From Harmonia axyridis (Eukaryota > Arthropoda > Insecta > Coleoptera > Coccinellidae): a stretch of DNA of 64,000 nt. How positions within the stretch are numbered: position 1 is the first letter of the stretch; every line of letters starts with the position of its first letter. The DNA is taken from assembly GCF_914767665.1 (NCBI RefSeq), contig NC_059503.1, forward strand, positions 20,646,001 through 20,710,000, given 5' to 3'. The notes under the pieces were generated by a model. It saw only the letters and a program-made list of their open reading frames with translations, was not told where the DNA came from and did not search any database. Below are positions 21,788 through 33,969 of the stretch, piece by piece. The translations under genes and the position numbers were made by a program.

Positions 21788-21918
21788 TGACATGCCAATT
21801 TCAATAGCAAATCCACAGGGTGATATTTTCTCTGGAACATTATCCCTTGTTTTCCTCCAGAACAGTGGACAGTGTTCCAAAGAAAATATGTGGATTTGCT
21901 ATCGAAATTGGCATGTCA
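21788..21918. repeat. Fold-back repeat 2
   Basis: Arms of about 45 bp (TGACATGCCAATTTCAATAG... and ...CGAAATTGGCATGTCA) face each other, 20 bp after fold-back repeat 1. The 60-aa open frame over it is a by-product of the inverted repeat. Confidence 0.75.
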
Positions 21919-24107
21919 CATGGAGTGAACTATCAATGATAATATTTATGCGAAATTTCAGTTGAATATCTTACTATAAAAGAAAAACTTGAAAAAAAAT
22001 TTCAACTTTAATACTATCACTAGCACTATCTCGAAAACAAATGAGAATCGTATAAGAGTATATGAGTTTTTTTGAATTATTTTTACGTGTATAATACGAT
22101 CCTGGAGTTTTGCCCGTTCCTCCCGACCCACCCTGTGTATCTATTAGCCGAACAATAGATATATACTACTTATAACTTCTTAGAGTAATAATTTTTTCTC
22201 ACATAAAAATTTCATCGAGAAAATCCCACCGATTTCTGGTTTATCATCTCAAATGATAAAGCAGCACGTGCATCTTTGAAAACAATCTACAAAATAGCCT
22301 ACAATTCCAAAAATTTTCGAGTATTTTTATTGAAACGTTATCGAGTTGATATTGAAACTTTGTCATTATTTTTTCCAACTGATAAGAAATGTTAGATCGT
22401 CATCGAGAGACGAAATAAGGAATTTCCTGAAAGAAAATAGAAGATTAATTTAAATCTTGTTTGATACGCAAACCAGTTGATATCCTTAGCGGCTAGGGAG
22501 CGAAGTATCAGAAGTTGAAAACAACTGACGAAGTGCAGACGATGATCCAAAATATAAGCATCTTTTTAGGTAAGTTGATTGATTATAACATATTTTTTTT
22601 TACTTGAAGTTTGAAAATAATTGATATATAATTTGATTTCACTAGTGAAGAGGCCATGTACAAATAAGTAGAATAATATCTAGTATTTACGTAAATATTT
22701 TTGGTTTTCAGAATTACATAGAAAGCTATTGTGTGAATTGTTAAATCTATAAATATGAGTATATTGAAAAATTAGAATAATGAGGACACTAATAATCGAT
22801 ATCTGTTAAATGCAATATTTGTACAAATTTCTGAGACACGGAAGAAATGGCTGTTGGCCTTCGTCTGTATACCCAACTTGAATAAAAAATTAACCGGTTA
22901 ATAATATTATTTTTAGAATGTATACAATTCCTCATATGAAATATTTATGAATTATCAACAATTTTGGAATTATTGCAGGTTTCAAAAATGCTATTTTATT
23001 AAATGGTACCATCATCATGAATATGCTGAATTTATTCATAAAAAATATATTTCAATAGGAGTACCTATACAAAATTCCCAAGTCCAAATGTTCAAGGAAA
23101 TTATTTTTTTTTATTTCCTCATTAATTGATTCTTTTGATTGAAAAATGTTCGGTATTGAAATTTGAACTTTTTTTCTAACTAATTTATTTGGTTTGAAGA
23201 AACAAATGGAAACTGCTTTAAATTTATAAAGTGTTAACATTCTAGAGACAATTTTTTTTGAGTATTCTAACAAAAATTACATTAACCGACATACTTCTAC
23301 AACAAAACGCTATAAATTCCACAAAAAAGTTTTCACATTTATTTCTTCTGCAGTAGAATACTCTTCACATCATATTTATTGGAAGTGTATCATTCAACAG
23401 ATTTTTTTTTTCAATTGAAATTTCGTTATATCCATTAAAATGTCATTATTGTTGTTTTGATTGAAAAAACTTAATCGTGGTTTTCATCACAACTTTCATT
23501 CACGTCCAAAAGATAAGGAAGTCTTTAGGTTAACCCTTGAATTTATGATAAGTATCAGAGAATTCAGAGATGATCAATTGTTTTCAATGAATTATATATT
23601 TTATGATAGTTCGTTATAGCCGACCTTGAAAACGGTATATTCAAAACATAAACAAATATTTCTGCAAACATAACTATCTACAAAGCTTCAGACATGCAAT
23701 TTTTTTCTATTAATCCCATTCGAATTAACCGTTTGCTTTGATAAAAGTACTTCACACCATGTGAATTTGTTTGGAACTTATATTGTGGGAGTGTCATAAT
23801 AAGATTTTCCCAAACTCGAGAGTAGAAGAGAAATCCCCAAGATGTTTGCATAATTATTTATTCAAATATTGCTATTGTAGTTTGAGGATTGACCAGATGA
23901 TAGATTTCTATAAACAAATGAACATTTGGGAGATTTCTCAGATTTCTCAGCAGTGTACGAAAAAATTTATTGTTTACCTTAAAAATCTATTATCCTAAAA
24001 ATATGCCTATGGGGCGTACATCCTCATCACCCTTGAATAATGGAAACGTATTTTAAAATTTGATCGTTTTTTACAATTTCATTTCTTTCGAGTTAAATAA
24101 AAAAAAT
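21919..24107. other. Intergenic, AT-rich
   Basis: No gene is recognised. A CACCCTGTGTAT repeat end lies near 22127. The last few hundred bases precede the Kazal gene. Confidence 0.35.
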
Positions 24108-25635
24108 ATGGTTTTCCATTTTTTTCTAGTGCTGTTGATAGCATTCGCAGCAGCACAATGGGATACACCAGATCTGGAAGATTCTGGCTTTTCTTGGGAA
24201 AATGCAGGTAACAACCTGAATCAAAACAACAGACAAACAGGAAATAACCAAGGTTCGTTATCCTGGGGTAGCGAAGAAGACTCTCAATTCAACAGACCTG
24301 GATTTAACCAAAACAGACCAGGTTTTAACCAAAACAGGCCAGGATTTAACCAAAACAGACCTGGAAATAACCAGAATAGACCAGGCAATAACCAGAATAG
24401 ACCGGGCAATAACCAAAATAGACCAGGCAATAACCAGAATGGAGCTTGGAATAGACCGACATCTTCTACAACCTCTAGATCTACAACGACAAGAAGACAA
24501 CAGAGTACTACTACAACATCAACAACTGGTTCAGATTTTAGTACAACAGCTTCTCCAGCATTCACCTCTTGCATGACTTTGTGCAGGACGACCCCAGAAT
24601 ATAATCCAGTGTGTGGAAGTGATTCTAGAACCTACAGCAACGAGCAGAGACTCAATTGCGCCATAAATTGTGGATTGAGTAAGTTATTTGTGAAAATTTT
24701 TAAGGATTATCCAATGTTCCAGTGGCGTAGCAACAGAGAGCGATTGGAGCAGTCGCTACAGGGTGAAACGCTATAGAGATGAAAGGAAAATATTATTTTT
24801 CAAAAAAATCAACTTTAAAAATTTCACGTCGTATTTGAGATTCATTTGGTGGGTCCCTTTAAACTGTGAATAAATTGCCTTTTGGGATATTTTAGAGAAT
24901 TATTCCTTAAATGTGCCAAATGGTGTTTATCGTGTTTTTATAGACCTTTGGTACCATATCGGAACGTATTGAAGGAATTTACAGCAAGGAAATGAGTTGG
25001 CTCAGGGGACTATTTATGATTTCAATATTTAGCACTTTGCAATTTATCAAATTGCACTATGTGTCTCTCTATATTTTGATGAAGAAAAACTTTAAATATA
25101 AGAGTGGCAAGGTTTCACGGTGCCATCTTTTGATTCTTCTAAAATTAAAAAAATCGAATCGCAAAATAAAAACTAAATCAACTCTATTTTTTAAAATGGA
25201 ATGATTTTTTTTTTGTTCTTTCATTCCTATGAAATTCACTACTATTTTTGCGAGCGGTTTTCTACTCATTCAGATTCGAATATAAGAATTATTACCAATA
25301 GAATTTAAGATGTCGTGGAGGCAAAAAATGCCACATTAACCAGAGAGAATGCATATTCCAAAATCAGTGTCTGCTTTCTATGGCATTACATTGTGTCTAT
25401 TGCAATTTAAACTTAATTGGTAATTTCGATTCAATATTTTGAGATATTCAGTCGGAAACTGCTATCTATAAAAAAATAGGAGTACGTTGAAAAAATATAA
25501 TACCTATGTAGGTATATATTATATTGAAAGAAAATTGTTTTTTGTATTTTTTTTATTTATTATATAATTTTTATATGAAATAATTCTTTTTCAGATATCA
25601 ACCTTGCCTTTAGGGGAGCTTGTCAACCAGCTTGA
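24108..25635 (+). CDS. Secreted Kazal-domain protein with NRPG repeats
   Basis: Exon 1 (24108-24678) and exon 2 (25595-25635) join in phase to 203 aa. The second ATG of the open frame is chosen because MVFHFFLVLLIAFAAAQW gives a clean signal peptide ending near Ala16. The mature part has seven tandem NRPG[F/N]NQ heptads, then a Thr/Ser-rich stretch likely to be O-glycosylated, then one Kazal domain with six cysteines (155, 159, 169, 184, 188, 200) and the motif PVCGSDSRTYSN. The last cysteine comes from the small second exon, which supports the splice. Kazal domains inhibit serine proteases; the residue two after the second cysteine (expected P1) is Thr161, not a classical trypsin-type Arg or Lys. 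An extracellular role in haemolymph, silk or matrix is inferred. Confidence 0.82.
24291..24437 (+). repeat. Coding 21-bp minisatellite
   Basis: Seven in-frame 21-bp units encode NRPGFNQ (three times) then NRPGNNQ (four times). The homogenised halves suggest recent unit expansion, and length may vary between individuals. Confidence 0.9.
24679..25594 (+). other. Kazal gene intron
   Basis: A 916-bp GT-AG intron. CAGTGGCGTAGC at 24720 is a typical hAT-type end, but no partner end is found. Otherwise AT-rich. Confidence 0.4.
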
Positions 25636-25717
25636 TTGGATAACAAATCTTAAATCAAGGATTTTATTTCAGATGCCAATGAGTATTCACTGATTTTATA
25701 AAATTTGCAATTAGTCG

Positions 25718-25723
25718 AATAAA
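25718..25723 (+). terminator. Polyadenylation signal of the Kazal gene
   Basis: AATAAA 83 nt past the stop codon in exon 2. Confidence 0.5.
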
Positions 25724-27035
25724 TAATTTTATACTAATAATATGAAAATGTACCTACCTTTTGTTATTTTGATGAATGAGAGAATCAAGAGAGGTTTTTC
25801 TCTATCCTAGTGACTTTTTGAAGAGTAGGTTTTCAATTATTGAAAGTTTAAGGCTTTTTTCATTCATTTTATGTTTCGATTTCAGATTCGGCATAATCAG
25901 AACTTTTTCTACATCCTCAATCACATTTATTTTCTCATAGGATATACCTTCCTTATAGGCTATTGATGCTTGAAGCTTAAGGAAATTGTCTTATTCAATA
26001 ATATCCTCATGGATTAGACTGAGAACGATATCAATTTATTTGACAAAAAAAATTAATTATAGAAAAGAGGTCTTAAACTTGAATGATTTAAACATATTAT
26101 AACATAATAAGAAACGAATTGGATTGGACGAATTTACTGTGACTTTGGGTGACGTTTCGACGACATTTTTGGATTTCAATCTACTTATTTTTTCATTGAA
26201 ACCACTTTAACCACTACTCAGTTATTTGACGCACCGAAGTCATATGGTTTCGTAGAGCTGTTTGTCTTAAGCGCCTAGCTTTACACTTTATGATACCTTT
26301 TTATTTTGATTCATTATTTTTGAGTTCAAATATTTTCAATTTTTTGGCTGTTTTTTGTTCTATTGTTTATCCAGTTCTTTGATTGAAAGATTTTTAAAAA
26401 AAATTGAGGAAAATTTAGGGAAGGCATTCGTAAAGGGTGAAAATCTGCAATTTTCGAAATAATTCTTTCGATTATTCAAGAGTTCTTCAACTATGAAATT
26501 TCTTTCAAAGAGGAATGTTTATTGATCACCCTGTATAAAGTGCCAAGCAGAAATTTAGAAGTAAGTACATATTCATGAAAATAGAAAAAACTGAAATTTT
26601 CCTAGTCCGGATCTGATTTATTCAGTTTCAGAAATATTGAAGGACAGTAAAGGGTGACAAATCTTCCAAATTTGAAATTATTCGGTCGATTATCAAAGAG
26701 TTATTGAACTATGAAATTTTACTCATAAGATGAACATCACCCTATATATCCCAAACGAAAAGGCACTCAGGCGATTGAAATCTCTTGACACGAGTCTTTC
26801 ATGATGCCCTTCATTCAAGGTTTGTCGCATTTTTTCCGTGACACCCAGTATAGTTCTGGATTTCATGTTATTAGTACATTCCACAGAGTAATACTTTGAG
26901 GTACATTCCAAATCTTATTTCGATGGTGCACATATGACAGCTTCAGAAAAATGTGAAACTTGAATATTATCGCCGATTTCACTTCGAAAGTGCTAATTCT
27001 CCAAAATGTCAAATTTAATGTGAAGTTTTCTTATA
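25724..27035. other. Intergenic with a two-copy repeat
   Basis: Two diverged tandem copies of a unit ending ATCACCCTGTATA occur at about 26400-26540 and 26645-26755 (shared words AAAGGGTGA, CGATTAT and AACTATGAAATTT). No gene is seen. Confidence 0.45.
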
Positions 27036-30000
27036 ATGTACAACCGTATACGGTTGCTTCTTTCGAAACAAATTCATGTGAACGTCAGCTCGAAAGCTAA
27101 AAAATCAAATGAAGCAACCATTCAACTTCAATCGCCATATGCATTACACAATTTGAAAAATGGACCATCCGAGTCGGTCACCCTGACAAGAGAAGATGGT
27201 CTTCATATTCTTAAGGACATGGACACCATTCGAAGATTTGAAAACAGCTGCGCTCAAATGTATAGAGAGAAGGTAATACGAGGATTCTGTCATTTATATG
27301 CCGGACAAGAGGCAGTTGGTGTTGGAATTTTGGCCGCAATGAGACCCCAAGATGTCTGTATAACTTCCTATAGGGCCCACGGGGTAGGTGAAATGTTTTC
27401 AAGATTCCATATTGAGAACTGCTTCCTACTTCTTCGAATATCATACTATGAGAAATAACAAAAGATTGCCACATACTCATAAGTTAGCGGTTTTCACCAA
27501 ATTAATTATAATAAATATACAATGTTGAAGAATTGAAAGACGAAAAAAACAGTTTTATGGCTTTCTGTGACTCAACCCAATGGCCTGTGGATATCAAAAC
27601 AGTATTCGAAAAGAGTTTTGCTAAGTGAATGAAGCAATCTCACTCGAAGAAAGAAAAAAATTGCTACATAGCTATTGGGAGATTTTTATAGGGATCTAGA
27701 TAGACATAGAAGACTTGTTATAGAACTGAGAAATATCCCTTACAAGGAACTTTTTGGAGGACTTGGTTCCCGAGCTTCGCCAATATTTATATATAATTTT
27801 TTTGTGCAATCTTTAGCTCTTGATCAATCGAAACAGTGCCGGTTGGACTCGACAATGTCTATGGTTTTATCGACATTTTCGACAATTGGCCTTTTAGTGC
27901 GTGGTGCATCTTTCACATCGAAAGTACTGGAACAGAATTGACGAAACCAAATTGCGCGTGATCGGCTGTTAGAGTATCAGGGTTATAAATACCATTGACA
28001 TTTTCAGCCGCTTAGCTTGAATTTTCACCTTCATCGAAGAAAAACTAAAATATAGCTTAATAACTCTATGCTAGTGTCCATCTTTGACGCGCGCTCAAAC
28101 TAAACTGAGTCAACTAATCACTAAACTGTCACAAAAGTTTTTGTAGTATGAAATCTCATCTTTTTATCGCCAATAGACCCGTTCGAACTCATACAATGCG
28201 AGATATATATAACTGAAGCCTTCTGTTGGAAAAAAATAGATTTCTCTTTACTACACCTAAAATTAGTTTCATAGAACTTTCAAGATGATATACCATCATT
28301 CATTGCTTGATTTTTTAAATGCGAACAATTAATTTTCTTTCATTCGAGTCACTCGAATATCATACTGCTTATGCAATTGAGGTATATATCTTCACCGCAT
28401 ATCCTTTTCCGGCATTAATGAGTCAAATCTCTTATCAGAAAAGTAATCGGCTATGAAAAAATAAATCAAAGGTTGAAATCATGTTGAAAAAATTATTCCC
28501 TCAGGATGTGAAGCTCTCAATATCACTGAATGTGCATTAATTATTTTGAAAAAAAGTTCTATTACTCAGTTATGTTCGGCTGGTCTTAAAGACGATAATT
28601 CCCAAATGGAAAAATCTAGAAACTAAGGGTTCCGTAATTTCGTTTTTTTTGACAGCTTCAACTGAAAATACCATTGAGATAAAATTTTGTATTTCGATTT
28701 AAAACAAAATTTCAAGCAACATACAAGCATGACGTGTTAGTCGGGTCGCCAGAACCAGAGATAATTCAAGTAAAATAGAAAATAATAAATATTTCACAAG
28801 AGATCCGACCGAGTTCAGATGTATAATAAGGACGATTGAATGACGAGTGCTCAAAAGCTACTGAGCCAACTTAGTGTTATTCTTAAATTTTTCATTTCAT
28901 GACATTGGCATTGACTTCTTCATGAAATGAAAAATTGAAGGAAGGGAATATTGTTTTCATTCATAATTTTGTAGCTACTCCCTGATAGACCGAGAGATGG
29001 CAACATCATTGAGTGTCATACTGTTGATTCCATCAGTATGCCCGGTATGAAACACCGCAATCTCTTTACAGAGGGCTCATCTTGAAAATTGACTGAGAAC
29101 GCCTCGCCAAAATGTATTGATGAATTTTTGTCAATAAAGAACAAAAAAATCTAATATAATTATTATATATTGATGAATGTCGTTACAGATGGCTTATCTT
29201 TTGGGGGCTACTGTTGAAGAAATTTTATGTGAACTGACAGGTAGAGCAAGTGGTATCGCCAGAGGAAAGGGTGGTTCTATGCATATGTATGCTCCAAGAT
29301 TGTACGGAGGCAACGGAATCGTAGGATCCCATATTCCTGTAGGTACTGGTTTAGGTTTTGCCATGAAATACTTGGGTAAAGAAGCAGTTTCAGTCACTAT
29401 GTATGGCGATGGAGCTGCAAATCAGGGACAATGCTACGAATCATTAAACATGGCAAAACTCTTAAATTTACCAGTGATCTATGTGATAGAAAATAATTAT
29501 TATGGTCTAGGTACCTTCTACAAGAGGGTGTCAGCAAATCCTAAATTCTACACAAGATGCGAGTACATCCCAGGTAAAAAGATAATGTGATTATCTATTG
29601 TATCGCTAAGTGAAATTATTCTTTTAGGAGTTTTTGTAGATGGCATGGATGTCTTAGCGGTCCGCGAATGTATGAGATTCGCTATAGATTATATCGTAAA
29701 AGGAAATGGACCTATAATTGTAGAATGCATGACTTACAGATATTATGGACATTCAATGTCTGACCCTGGAACCAGTTATAGAAAAAGAGAAGAAATAGAG
29801 GAAATGAGAGAAAAAAGGGATTGCCTTAAAAAATTGAAGAAATATCTCATAGATTCAAATTTATCTACAGCAGAAGAAATAAAAGCTATAGAAAAGGATG
29901 GAAAGAAACTTGTCGAGAAAGCAACAGAATTTTCGAGAAAAGATAAATTTCCAGCACCCACAGAGCTTCATACCGACGTCTATGTGAAATCATTAGAGCC

Positions 30001-30055
30001 AATTCGAAATGTTCTTCCCTCGAATCCTTTACCTCATATCAATACGAAGAAATAA
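27036..30055 (+). CDS. Pyruvate dehydrogenase E1 alpha, divergent paralogue
   Basis: Three exons (27036-27383, 29189-29573, 29628-30055) join in phase to 386 aa, close to the usual 390. A basic N-terminus (MYNRIRLLLSKQ) fits mitochondrial import. FCHLYAGQEAVGVG, YRAHG, the thiamine-diphosphate motif (GDGAANQGQ ... ENN) and YGHSMSDPGTSYR are present. The last holds the two serines that PDH kinases phosphorylate in this family and the His before the first. Departures from the usual sequence are YRYHGHS to YRYYGHS, YRAHGW to YRAHGM, ENNRYG to ENNYYG, and Phe for the Ser after GT at the third regulatory site. The enzyme decarboxylates pyruvate in the mitochondrial matrix with E1 beta. Divergence suggests an extra, perhaps tissue-restricted, copy rather than the housekeeping gene. 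Confidence 0.87.
27830..28175 (-). mobile_element. mariner 5' fragment (opposite strand)
   Basis: On the minus strand, GCGCGTCAAAGATGGACAC is followed by degenerate transposase: FVKDAPRTKRPI is approximated by FDVKDAPRTKRPIVENVDK, then IDIVESN. It is the same family as the plus-strand copy at 42.2 kb (shared AAAGATGGACACTA start), but only the first third remains. Confidence 0.65.
28975..29130. repeat. Three-copy repeat family, partial copy
   Basis: Matches the copies at 40839 and 43046 in words such as AAACAC/TCGCAATCTCT, AGAGGG, and GAACGCCTCGCCAAAA. Only the right-hand part is present. Confidence 0.55.
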
Positions 30056-30136
30056 AATATGAAACACACCTATCAATTTTATTATGGATACCATCATCTG
30101 AACTCATAACCTAGTCATTCCTAAGCGTTTAATAAA
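30051..30136 (+). terminator. Polyadenylation signals of the PDH E1-alpha paralogue
   Basis: AATAAA overlaps the stop codon (30051-30056). A second AATAAA at 30131-30136, about 80 nt downstream, is the more usual placement. Confidence 0.45.
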
Positions 30137-30887
30137 CCTAACCAAACTTAATTTGACAGTGACAACTGACCAGGCAACCCCCTAGAAATGGCTGCATAAA
30201 AATTCTCTTTCTCTCTCATTCAGCAGAAACATCGGCCTTTCATTTCGCTGCAGCCGATGAAACTAAGAATAAGAAAAAAATGCACATTCAACAAAAATCT
30301 CAAATTTTCAAATTTGATAGTTGGCCTCCGAGTTACAGAATTTACTCACTATACGAGTATCAGCTAAATTTGTTCATCAATACGTTATACTCAGTACATA
30401 CTTATTAAGGCTGGTCAATTTGTTGATAATATAATAATAATAAAATTGCTGAAATGTAAAAGTTACCTATTAATTTATATAGTTCAGTGTACCCCTACAT
30501 CCGGTAGCCTCAGCTACTTTTTTTAATGAAATTATTAATTTTCACCGAAATGTATTATTTTTGGATGAATGAAATTTTTATCCTGCTACGCCACTGCTAA
30601 TTGTTACGTGAGTCGACTATTCGAAGGCCCTTTTGTTCATCAGTTTTGAGACGTTATGCTCATAGACAAACTAGTTAGTCTATGGTTATGCTCCCTCCTG
30701 TTATTCTATACTCTAGAATAAAGACGATATTTTCAGAAGAAAAGGAGTCGAGTTCTCAATGTCAACGTCAACGTCGTCAACCCGTAAACCACAGAATGTG
30801 TTTTGTTGTTGTTAACCAACAAATTTTTGAATAATGATAAATATAAATAAACATAATAACTTGAATATTCTGACCGAAATTGAATAA
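30137..30887. other. Spacer before the SPIDR-like gene
   Basis: About 750 bp without a recognised gene. A GCTACGCCACTG hAT-type end lies at 30585-30596. The promoter of the next gene must lie near the right end. Confidence 0.35.
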
Positions 30888-31991
30888 ATGAAATTCTTGA
30901 AAATGACAGAGAAAAATTATCGGACTCCCTTAGTTCGTTCGGAAAGTGAAGAATTGATCGATAATATAAGTTGGAATTCAAGTAATTCAGAAGAAAGTGA
31001 AGATGAAGCGAGAAATCCCAAAAAATTCAAAGCGTACTTTCCTAAGTTTGAACAAGATATGAAATTGACTGTGATAAAACCAATTAAAATAAATAGAAAA
31101 AAGGAAAAATATAAAAAGGTTAAAGTAGATCTAATGGAAACTATTGATAAAACTACATTGCAATATGAAGAAAAAGTAATTAATTCAGAAAAAAAGTCAC
31201 CAATTTTGAATCACAAATCCTCATGTATTGTTAAGTCAGAATCTCCAATTATATCTCAAAACTACTTATTTCGAGAAACGTCTCCAGTAATAACGAATAG
31301 AGAAATAATAAAGAAGATAAGAAACAAAAAAAGGGATATTTTGAGTAGGTGTTCAGAACTTGATGAGTCACCTCCAGATATTTTTCTGTCACAAAAATCT
31401 AAGATAATCGAAGAGAATGATTCGCCCAATAAGACTTTTTCACTTACAACAAACTGTTCTCAAGAATTGGGCAGTATAGAATTAGTTTCAAGCCAGGATA
31501 GTTCTAGTTTGGTGATTTTGAATCCTTCAACTAGTGAAAGCTCAGTGCAAATTAGTGAATTAAGTGATCAATGTTATCATCAGCCAAGTCCACGAAGGAA
31601 GAATTGTAAAAAAAATGGGCTGCTTCATCAGCTTCAAAAAACTTTAAATCTTCAAAAATCAAGAATTTCTCTTTGGCACCATGATATATTTTGCAAAAAT
31701 GTCATTCCTGCTGATCTGGAACATATCAAAGGTGTAATAAATAGTAAATGGAAAGATTTTGGTTGTACTATTTTGAAATGTTCAAAAGTTATTAATGATT
31801 CAAATTTAGAAGAAATATTTTTGGTTTCTTTAGGTTGCAATGCAAATTCAAACTTAATGTTGAATGATGGTGAATTCATTAAATTATTTTCCCCATTCAA
31901 CGAAACATTAATTCAGTTTGAGTATAGAGAAGTGAAATTATATTATAATGTTTTTAAGATTTTAACTGAATCGAATGAAAATGTGCAATGA
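30888..31991 (+). CDS. SPIDR-like protein, N-terminal half only
   Basis: A single open frame of 367 aa. The second in-frame ATG (30903) has a better context, so the protein may be 362 aa. The N-terminus has NISWNSSNSEESEDE followed by KAYFPKFEQDM, resembling the acidic ITWSSS motif of SPIDR, the scaffold that brings RAD51 and BLM to damaged DNA. A middle segment GLLHQLQKTLNLQKSRISLW matches SPIDR's SxISLWxH block. The C-terminal 90 residues (GCTILKCSKV ... KLFSPFNETLIQF ... YYNVFKI) resemble the first beta-rich block after it. Between them lies a Ser-rich, disordered stretch. Vertebrate SPIDR is far longer, with further OB-like domains that are absent here. The family call rests on remembered motif similarity only. 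Confidence 0.5.
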   Translation: MKFLKMTEKNYRTPLVRSESEELIDNISWNSSNSEESEDEARNPKKFKAYFPKFEQDMKLTVIKPIKINRKKEKYKKVKVDLMETIDKTTLQYEEKVINSEKKSPILNHKSSCIVKSESPIISQNYLFRETSPVITNREIIKKIRNKKRDILSRCSELDESPPDIFLSQKSKIIEENDSPNKTFSLTTNCSQELGSIELVSSQDSSSLVILNPSTSESSVQISELSDQCYHQPSPRRKNCKKNGLLHQLQKTLNLQKSRISLWHHDIFCKNVIPADLEHIKGVINSKWKDFGCTILKCSKVINDSNLEEIFLVSLGCNANSNLMLNDGEFIKLFSPFNETLIQFEYREVKLYYNVFKILTESNENVQ

Positions 31992-33969
31992 AATATAAAG
32001 GATTATTTTATGTGTAAATTGTAAATCCCACCAACAAAAGTTTAATATATTCAATATGTAGTGCAAAAATTATACAATTTTAAATTTATTCACAACATGA
32101 AATTTGAAAATTGTTTACATGGACGATCTTTCATGATTCATTTAATTAAAAATCCTATTGTTGCTAACAATTTTATTGATATTCCACAATAATATTCTTA
32201 CATTGATATTTTTCATTGCTTCCTTTAATACTTTAGGGTTTCCAACGAGGTATGGGTTTTCTAAACATTCAGTGATTGTCGTCAGTGAGTTTGCAAAGGA
32301 CAGCAATAGGGCAGTTCAATAAATTGCTGGAAGGATGAATGGAAGGAAATTTTTTTTCAGCTGGACCTTAATCCTTACATATCTTTTTAACATTTTGGAG
32401 GTTCTCTTACCAACAAGTGGAAATTAATACCTGTCAAATAAGAGTTTATTGCTTGATAGTACATAAGATAGAACAGTTTGGTCAATAGCATGAAAGACAT
32501 TTATTACAGTTATTCACATCAAGTTAACATTTAAATGCTACCAGTGAATGTAGCACCACCTATTTTCACACCCATTACACATTTTAGTTTTCATATACAG
32601 GCTGTTAGAATGAGAACCTGGATAAGTTTCAAGTAAAAATAGTGTAGTTACAACAAAATGCCCAGAACACTTGATTATAGTTGTAAAGTAGAACTACCAC
32701 TTAATTTAATGTTGATAGAAATTAATTGCTTTAAATGCCAAGACATCAAGAAAATCTTGAAATTTCTGAGCAGAGAGAAATGCACTAAAAAATTTTGTTG
32801 AACCTGAAGAATTATTAGTTTTTGATGCTCAGGATTTTACATGCGGCTGTTTTAATATTCACCTTTTCTCCATAAATCACAGTTCGTCACGAAAATAAAC
32901 ACTGTTAAATAATTGATATCAATAAAATGAACTAGTTCATATTATTGGATGCTGTGAGCTTTCATATTTTAACAAAATTTTCAAATACAACTCAGATTGG
33001 GAATTCCAAAATGGTACTCTAAGAAGTTTTTTCACCATAACAACCAATTTTGAGAAAATATTTGAAGTAACAAATTTTTCTTCCACTTTGTTGTTTTCAA
33101 ATGGTTTCATTTCATAACTGTATAGTTTTTGCTACAATATATCAAATTAATTGATAGATATACAACTTTGACTTTTTTCTATTGAAAACCTCAATGGATA
33201 AGTCTGAGCATTTCTTTTTCAGTATTATGAACCTAAAATGTTATGTGAATACTACTATAAATGCAAATAATTCAAGGAAGACATTTATTAATTAATAGTT
33301 CTCAAAAATTGTAAAATGTCTTCTTCATCCAATAACATTTTTCAGCTTTCTTTTAAATTTCCCAATTTTAAATAAATGCACAAAGTAGCATTATTGACTT
33401 CTGAAAAATTTTTCAGTGCCCCAATTTTTCTCTGTAAATTTAAAATTCAACTCAATACGGAGTGATATTTAATACTTGGAATCTTGAAATAAAATGATGT
33501 ACAATGAACTTTCATAAAATATAGCCAAAATCTGCTTAATAATTTCAATCTTCAGAGATATTGATCAAGAATATTCATGAAAAATAGATTTATATGAAAA
33601 AATATATTTTCATGATGTTGGAATGTCATTTCTCCAACTTATAAATGAATATAAATATATAAACCTCATAAAATAATTATTATAAAATTATTTGGAACAT
33701 GGATCCCCTTTTGAGATTAATCAATCCAAATTAACACTTTCCTGTTATAAATTATCCTGAAAGAACGTCATAAATAAAGCTGTCAAGAATAAAGTTATTA
33801 ACAATATTTCCAATGTGGAACGAGGAATAAATATCAACAGAAAATTTCAACAACTTAAACTTAGTTAACATCAAAAATCATTAAAACAACATCAATAAAT
33901 CTGTTACAATATTTGCGTTTCCATTTTAAAGTCATTGGGGACTGAAACAAAAATTGAGTTCTAAAAATT
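31992..33969. other. Convergent spacer or long 3' UTRs
   Basis: About 2 kb of AT-rich sequence between the SPIDR-like gene and the convergent small gene. No repeat or frame is recognised. It is likely mostly 3' UTR and spacer. Confidence 0.35.

Larger units (their letters stand above)
27384..29188 (+). other. Intron 1 of the PDH E1-alpha paralogue
   Basis: A 1.8-kb GT-AG intron holding a mariner fragment and one copy of a repeat family (separate entries). The rest is AT-rich. Confidence 0.5.

Noticed and set aside
24258..24574. Minus-strand frames rich in LFWL repeats
   Set aside because: Antisense translations of the 21-bp minisatellite in the Kazal gene.
27675..27941. 88-aa plus-strand frame in the PDH intron
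   Set aside because: It lies over a mariner fragment read on the wrong strand and has no splice connection to the PDH exons.
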